This document shows, one piece after another, positions 6,135 through 8,806 of a stretch of 8,806 nucleotides of DNA. This stretch comes from Psychromonas sp. Its GTDB lineage: Bacteria; Pseudomonadota; Gammaproteobacteria; Enterobacterales; Psychromonadaceae. The first letter of the stretch is position 1; every line of letters starts with the position of its first letter. The stretch covers positions 1 through 8,806 of the forward strand of contig JAGLDN010000210.1 of NCBI GenBank assembly GCA_023145575.1. Reading direction: 5' to 3'. A model generated the notes under the pieces. That model was given only the letters and a program-made list of their open reading frames with translations, had not been told where the DNA came from and did no database searches. The position numbers and the translations under genes were made by a program.

Positions 6135-6851
6135 ATGTTAAAACATTATTACTCAGAGCGTGATTCATTTAATATAATTTCAGCAGAGCAGGCGAGCACA
6201 TTTGCAAAAGTGAAATGTTGTGATTTCAATCCGATTCATGATCCTGGTAATAAACGATTTTGTGTTCCAGGTGACTTGTTATTCGCTATTGCGTTAAATA
6301 AATATGGCATTAGTAAGTCAATGGCGTTTACATTTATGGCGATGGTTCCTGCAGATATTGGGCTTGTTTTTCCTGAAACAGACGAGTCGAATATTATTAT
6401 TTGTGATGAGAAACAAAAAAATGTTTTAGAGATAGACAGATCGGGCGAAATTAGTCACGATAGCGTATTGATAGAATCAGTTACGAAAAACTATGTGCAA
6501 TTTTCAGGAAAAACCTTCCCATCGCTATTAATGCCATTGATGAAGGAACATCAGATTATGTTTAACATTTCTAGTCCTTTGGTGATTTACCATAGTATTA
6601 GTTTTGAGTTGGATACGCTTAAGCTTAAAAATAATCTTCAGTTGAAACATTCCAGCATAAATATGGAATTAAATCACAAACGCGCAAATTGTTTTGTTTA
6701 TTTTGATCTATTTGATGGTAAAAAAATCATTGGGCGCGGTATGAAGAAGTTAATTATTGCTGGAATAAAACCGTATGATGAGAAGCTACTTACTGAATTT
6801 GCTGAAAAATTTATCGCAAGGCGTGACTCATTTAAAATTGCAGTTATCTAA
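6135..6851 (+). CDS. DUF3581 family protein with MaoC/hotdog-like motif
   Basis: A 238-residue cytoplasmic protein. The sequence matches what I know of DUF3581 proteins of Shewanella and Vibrio: the EQASTFAKVKCCDFNPIHD start, NKRFCVPGDLLFAIALNKYG, RSGEISHDSVLIESVTKNYV, FSGKTFPSLLMPLMKEH, and a closing KKLIIAGIKPYDEK. D30-x-N-P-I-H35 resembles the catalytic D-x-N-P-[IL]-H motif of MaoC-like (R)-enoyl-CoA hydratases, and the length would fit a double hotdog fold; a role on acyl-thioester substrates is therefore plausible but unproven. No function is established for the family to my knowledge. The start is the ATG at 6135; the upstream sequence is AT-rich with only a weak ATAAG as binding site. 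metA follows after 14 nt, so the two are very likely co-transcribed. Confidence 0.85.
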   Translation: MLKHYYSERDSFNIISAEQASTFAKVKCCDFNPIHDPGNKRFCVPGDLLFAIALNKYGISKSMAFTFMAMVPADIGLVFPETDESNIIICDEKQKNVLEIDRSGEISHDSVLIESVTKNYVQFSGKTFPSLLMPLMKEHQIMFNISSPLVIYHSISFELDTLKLKNNLQLKHSSINMELNHKRANCFVYFDLFDGKKIIGRGMKKLIIAGIKPYDEKLLTEFAEKFIARRDSFKIAVI

Positions 6852-6865
6852 TAAACAGGTGTTTT

Positions 6866-7792
6866 ATGCCCATTCGTATTCCAGACGATCTTCCAGCGAC
6901 TAGTGCGCTTAAGTTAGAAAATATTTTTACTATGCAGGAGTCAAGGGCTAGTCACCAAGAGATCCGTCCTTTGAAATTATTGATTTTAAATTTAATGCCC
7001 AACAAAATTGAAACTGAAATACAATTAATGCGTTTACTTTCTAATACGCCATTACAGGTCGATGTTGAATTAATTCGTGTTGATGCTAGAGCGTCACGAA
7101 ACACACCCAAGGATCATCTTGATCAATTCTATGTTGATTTTGATAAAGTTAAAAATAAAAAGTGGGATGGATTTATTCTCACAGGCGCACCAATTGCAAT
7201 GATTCCTTTTGAAAAAGTTTATTATTGGGATAAATTTAAACAAATAGTGGAATGGTCCAAGACGCATGTGACTTCAACTTTGTTTCTTTGTTGGGCGGCG
7301 CAGGCTGCTTTTAAATGTCTTTATGGTTTTGAAAAAGTTGGCAGAGATAAAAAAATTTCAGGGATTTATCAGCATATGATTTATCATCATCATCACCCAT
7401 TAGTGCGTGGATTTGATGAACAATTTTTGGCACCACTATCGCGAATTTCCGAGTTTGGATCTAGCCGTTTGGGCGAGAATGCCGCTCTAACTATCTTTGC
7501 CGATTCCCCAACTGCCGGTGTCTACCTTGCTGCAAGTACTGAGTGTCGACAAGTATTTATCACGGGGCATCCAGAATATGATGCCAATACATTGCACAAT
7601 GAGTATTTACGTGATTTAGCTGAAGGGCTAGATCCTGAGCTACCTGTAAATTATTATCCGAATGATGATGTAAATGCAACACCAGTCGTATCATGGCGTA
7701 GTCATGCTAATTTACTTTATAGCAACTGGTTAAACTACTGCGTGTACCAAGTAACTCCATATAATTTAGATACAAAGACTTATGATGCTTAA
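6866..7792 (+). CDS. metA: Homoserine O-succinyltransferase
   Basis: Acylates homoserine at the first committed step of methionine synthesis. The 308-residue length is one short of E. coli MetA. Catalytic residues are in the expected positions: K47 (LNLMPNKIE), the nucleophile C142 (TLFLCWAAQAA), and H235 and E237 (TGHPEYD). The conserved stretches LILNLMP, SRNTPKDHL, SWRSHANLLYSNWLNY and VYQVTPY are intact. Residue 111, which distinguishes succinyl-CoA enzymes (Gly in E. coli) from acetyl-CoA enzymes (Glu), is Ala here (TGAPIAM), a small residue consistent with succinyl-CoA. A four-histidine run lies at 174-177, in a segment that varies between homologues. CAGG about 6 nt before the ATG serves as binding site. 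The gene appears to be last in an operon with the DUF3581 gene. MetA is a classic heat-sensitive enzyme. Confidence 0.96.
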   Translation: MPIRIPDDLPATSALKLENIFTMQESRASHQEIRPLKLLILNLMPNKIETEIQLMRLLSNTPLQVDVELIRVDARASRNTPKDHLDQFYVDFDKVKNKKWDGFILTGAPIAMIPFEKVYYWDKFKQIVEWSKTHVTSTLFLCWAAQAAFKCLYGFEKVGRDKKISGIYQHMIYHHHHPLVRGFDEQFLAPLSRISEFGSSRLGENAALTIFADSPTAGVYLAASTECRQVFITGHPEYDANTLHNEYLRDLAEGLDPELPVNYYPNDDVNATPVVSWRSHANLLYSNWLNYCVYQVTPYNLDTKTYDA

Positions 7793-7801
7793 TTTATTAT
7801 G

Positions 7802-7847
7802 CAACTGTTTCTTGATGAGTTATTCATCCAAATTAGTTGTTATTTTA
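7802..7847 (+). terminator. Weak terminator candidate after metA
   Basis: Nested stems CAACT (7802-7806)/AGTTG (7835-7839) and GATGA (7814-7818)/TCATC (7824-7828), followed by TTATTTT. The stem is interrupted and has few G-C pairs. It begins 9 nt after the metA stop, the right place for a terminator. Confidence 0.35.
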
Positions 7848-8045
7848 GGACTTAGATTACATGTAACCATTTAGCGTGTTTTTTTATAAGAAAACTCCTG
7901 ATACCCTTTTCCCTGTTTTTTGCTTTTTAAAAAAGTTCTGTCCAAGTGGGTATTTTCTATTGCGTGTCGATCAAATTGAACCTTTACTCGATTTTTACTT
8001 TGGATCAACAACACCCTCTTGATCAGTTTCTAAAAGCGCCAGCTG

Positions 8046-8068
8046 TCAACGGCAATTTGAAAAAATAG
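8046..8068 (+). mobile_element. Possible IS21-like terminal sequence
   Basis: TGTCAACGGCAATTTGAAAA resembles the TGT-starting ends of IS21-family elements, which commonly carry a TGTCA-CGGCAATTT-like core. A partly similar string (CATTTTGAAATTAGAT) follows near 8123. No istA or istB coding sequence and no opposite end are present, so this would be an orphan terminus. Recognition is from memory of the motif only. Confidence 0.22.
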
Positions 8069-8440
8069 TATTAAAATAGTTGGTATGCTTTTATCATTGA
8101 ATAATAACTTGCTGTGAAATAGCATTTTGAAATTAGATGGCGTTGATATTGACAGGCACCGAAAAGCCCATTGCTGAAGCAGAAAAACTGTTCGTATCTC
8201 ATAATAGTATTTCTGTCTCTTTAAAGATCGTATTCTTAGTGTTACTAACCCTCATCAAAACGTTTATTAAGTATGCTGACTTAAAGAGTGCTAACAATGA
8301 TAAATCTCCTTCAACAGACATTGAGCAGGTCACTCTCAAGGAAAAATCATTTATTTTTAATACTAAAAAACGAGTAATAGCACTTAGAATTAGTTGCAAT
8401 TTATTATAAACTACCTCTTTAAAATAAATGTGAATAGTTT

Positions 8441-8806
8441 ATGAAAATCAAAAGGTTAGATCACTTAGGGATCGTTTCTGGTTTTATATATGACTTGAAT
8501 ATTGTGGCTGATATTGTCGCACTATTGCCAATACATGATTTTAATAAAATCACTTATGGTGAGGCAGTAAAAGGGATGATAATTATCAATATGTTAGCCA
8601 TGATATATTGCATAATGAAATACAGCAAAGATGGTTGGTATTTTACTCAAACGCGGTAAAATCAAGAGCGACAAAAACAATATCAAAAAAGTGTCGCAAT
8701 GAAAAAGAAGCGCTCGAAAAACAATTTTTTCATTTCCAAGCAGAGAGGTTTGAATGTAAGCCTGATTCAGAAAAAACTGTAAAAAAAGCCCTCAAAAATA
8801 TGAAGT
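8441..8806 (+). pseudogene. IS1634-type (DUF4277) transposase, internally deleted and frameshifted
   Basis: The ATG frame from 8441 (72 codons, stop at 8657-8659) starts KRLDHLGIVSGFIYDL and has YGEAVKGMII, the N-terminal DUF4277 signature of IS1634-like transposases. Around 8590-8620 the homology moves to another frame, which reads NEIQQRWLVFYSNAVKSRA and then EKEALEKQFFHFQAERFECK up to the window end; in complete members these blocks belong to the middle of a protein of roughly 500-600 residues. About 200 codons that normally separate the two parts are therefore missing, and the frame is broken at the junction. The rest may continue outside the window. No ribosome binding site is seen before 8441, and the left inverted repeat could not be located. 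Confidence 0.75.

Larger units (their letters stand above)
7793..8440. other. Degraded intergenic stretch
   Basis: No recognisable gene. A 90-codon plus-strand frame (8137-8409) is open but has no ribosome binding site, is rich in Ile, Leu, Lys and Ser as expected from AT-rich DNA, and matches nothing I know. Its neighbourhood contains IS remnants, so it may include transposon debris. An IS21-like terminal motif (8046-8068) and a weak hairpin after metA are listed separately. Confidence 0.5.

Noticed and set aside
8137..8409. 90-codon plus-strand frame as a gene
   Set aside because: It lacks a ribosome binding site and recognisable homology, has an AT-driven composition, and lies in IS debris. 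A faint likeness of SANNDKSPSTD to the N-terminal linker of IS66-type transposases was too weak to use.

Overview
The window is AT-rich bacterial chromosome, most likely from a marine gammaproteobacterium of the Alteromonadales/Psychromonadaceae/Shewanellaceae type. The evidence is the gene content: RlmJ, RNase PH, PyrE and a DinF-type MATE transporter all close to the enterobacterial proteins in length and motifs, plus a DUF3581 protein (a family I know mainly from Shewanella, Vibrio and relatives) directly ahead of metA. The species assignment is inference only.

Layout. (a) 1-1940 is an accessory left flank: a gene-poor stretch with small repeats, one minus-strand orphan gene (512-1069) that resembles circularly permuted papain-fold (LRAT/DUF7770-like) proteins, and behind it a badly decayed IS4-type transposase pseudogene (about 1113-1790, minus). 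(b) 1991-7792 is a co-oriented housekeeping block on the plus strand: rlmJ (23S rRNA methyltransferase), rph-pyrE (RNase PH and orotate phosphoribosyltransferase, 16 nt apart), dinF (MATE efflux, TTG start), then a DUF3581 hotdog-like protein and metA (homoserine O-succinyltransferase), 14 nt apart. (c) 7793-8806 is a second accessory flank with degraded DNA, a possible IS21-like terminus and an internally deleted, frameshifted IS1634/DUF4277-type transposase running off the window end.

The core genes cover rRNA modification, tRNA 3' processing, pyrimidine synthesis, export and methionine synthesis. They look like three or four transcription units: rlmJ, rph-pyrE, dinF and DUF3581-metA. Points that stand out: a 28-bp promoter-like element shared by the rph and dinF upstream regions; a possible 20-codon leader ORF overlapping the dinF copy; no room for the classical pyrE attenuator; an MaoC-like D-x-N-P-I-H motif in the DUF3581 protein; and the orphan gene at 512-1069. 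I see no tRNA, rRNA, CRISPR array or complete mobile element, and nothing that clearly amounts to a new multi-gene system.
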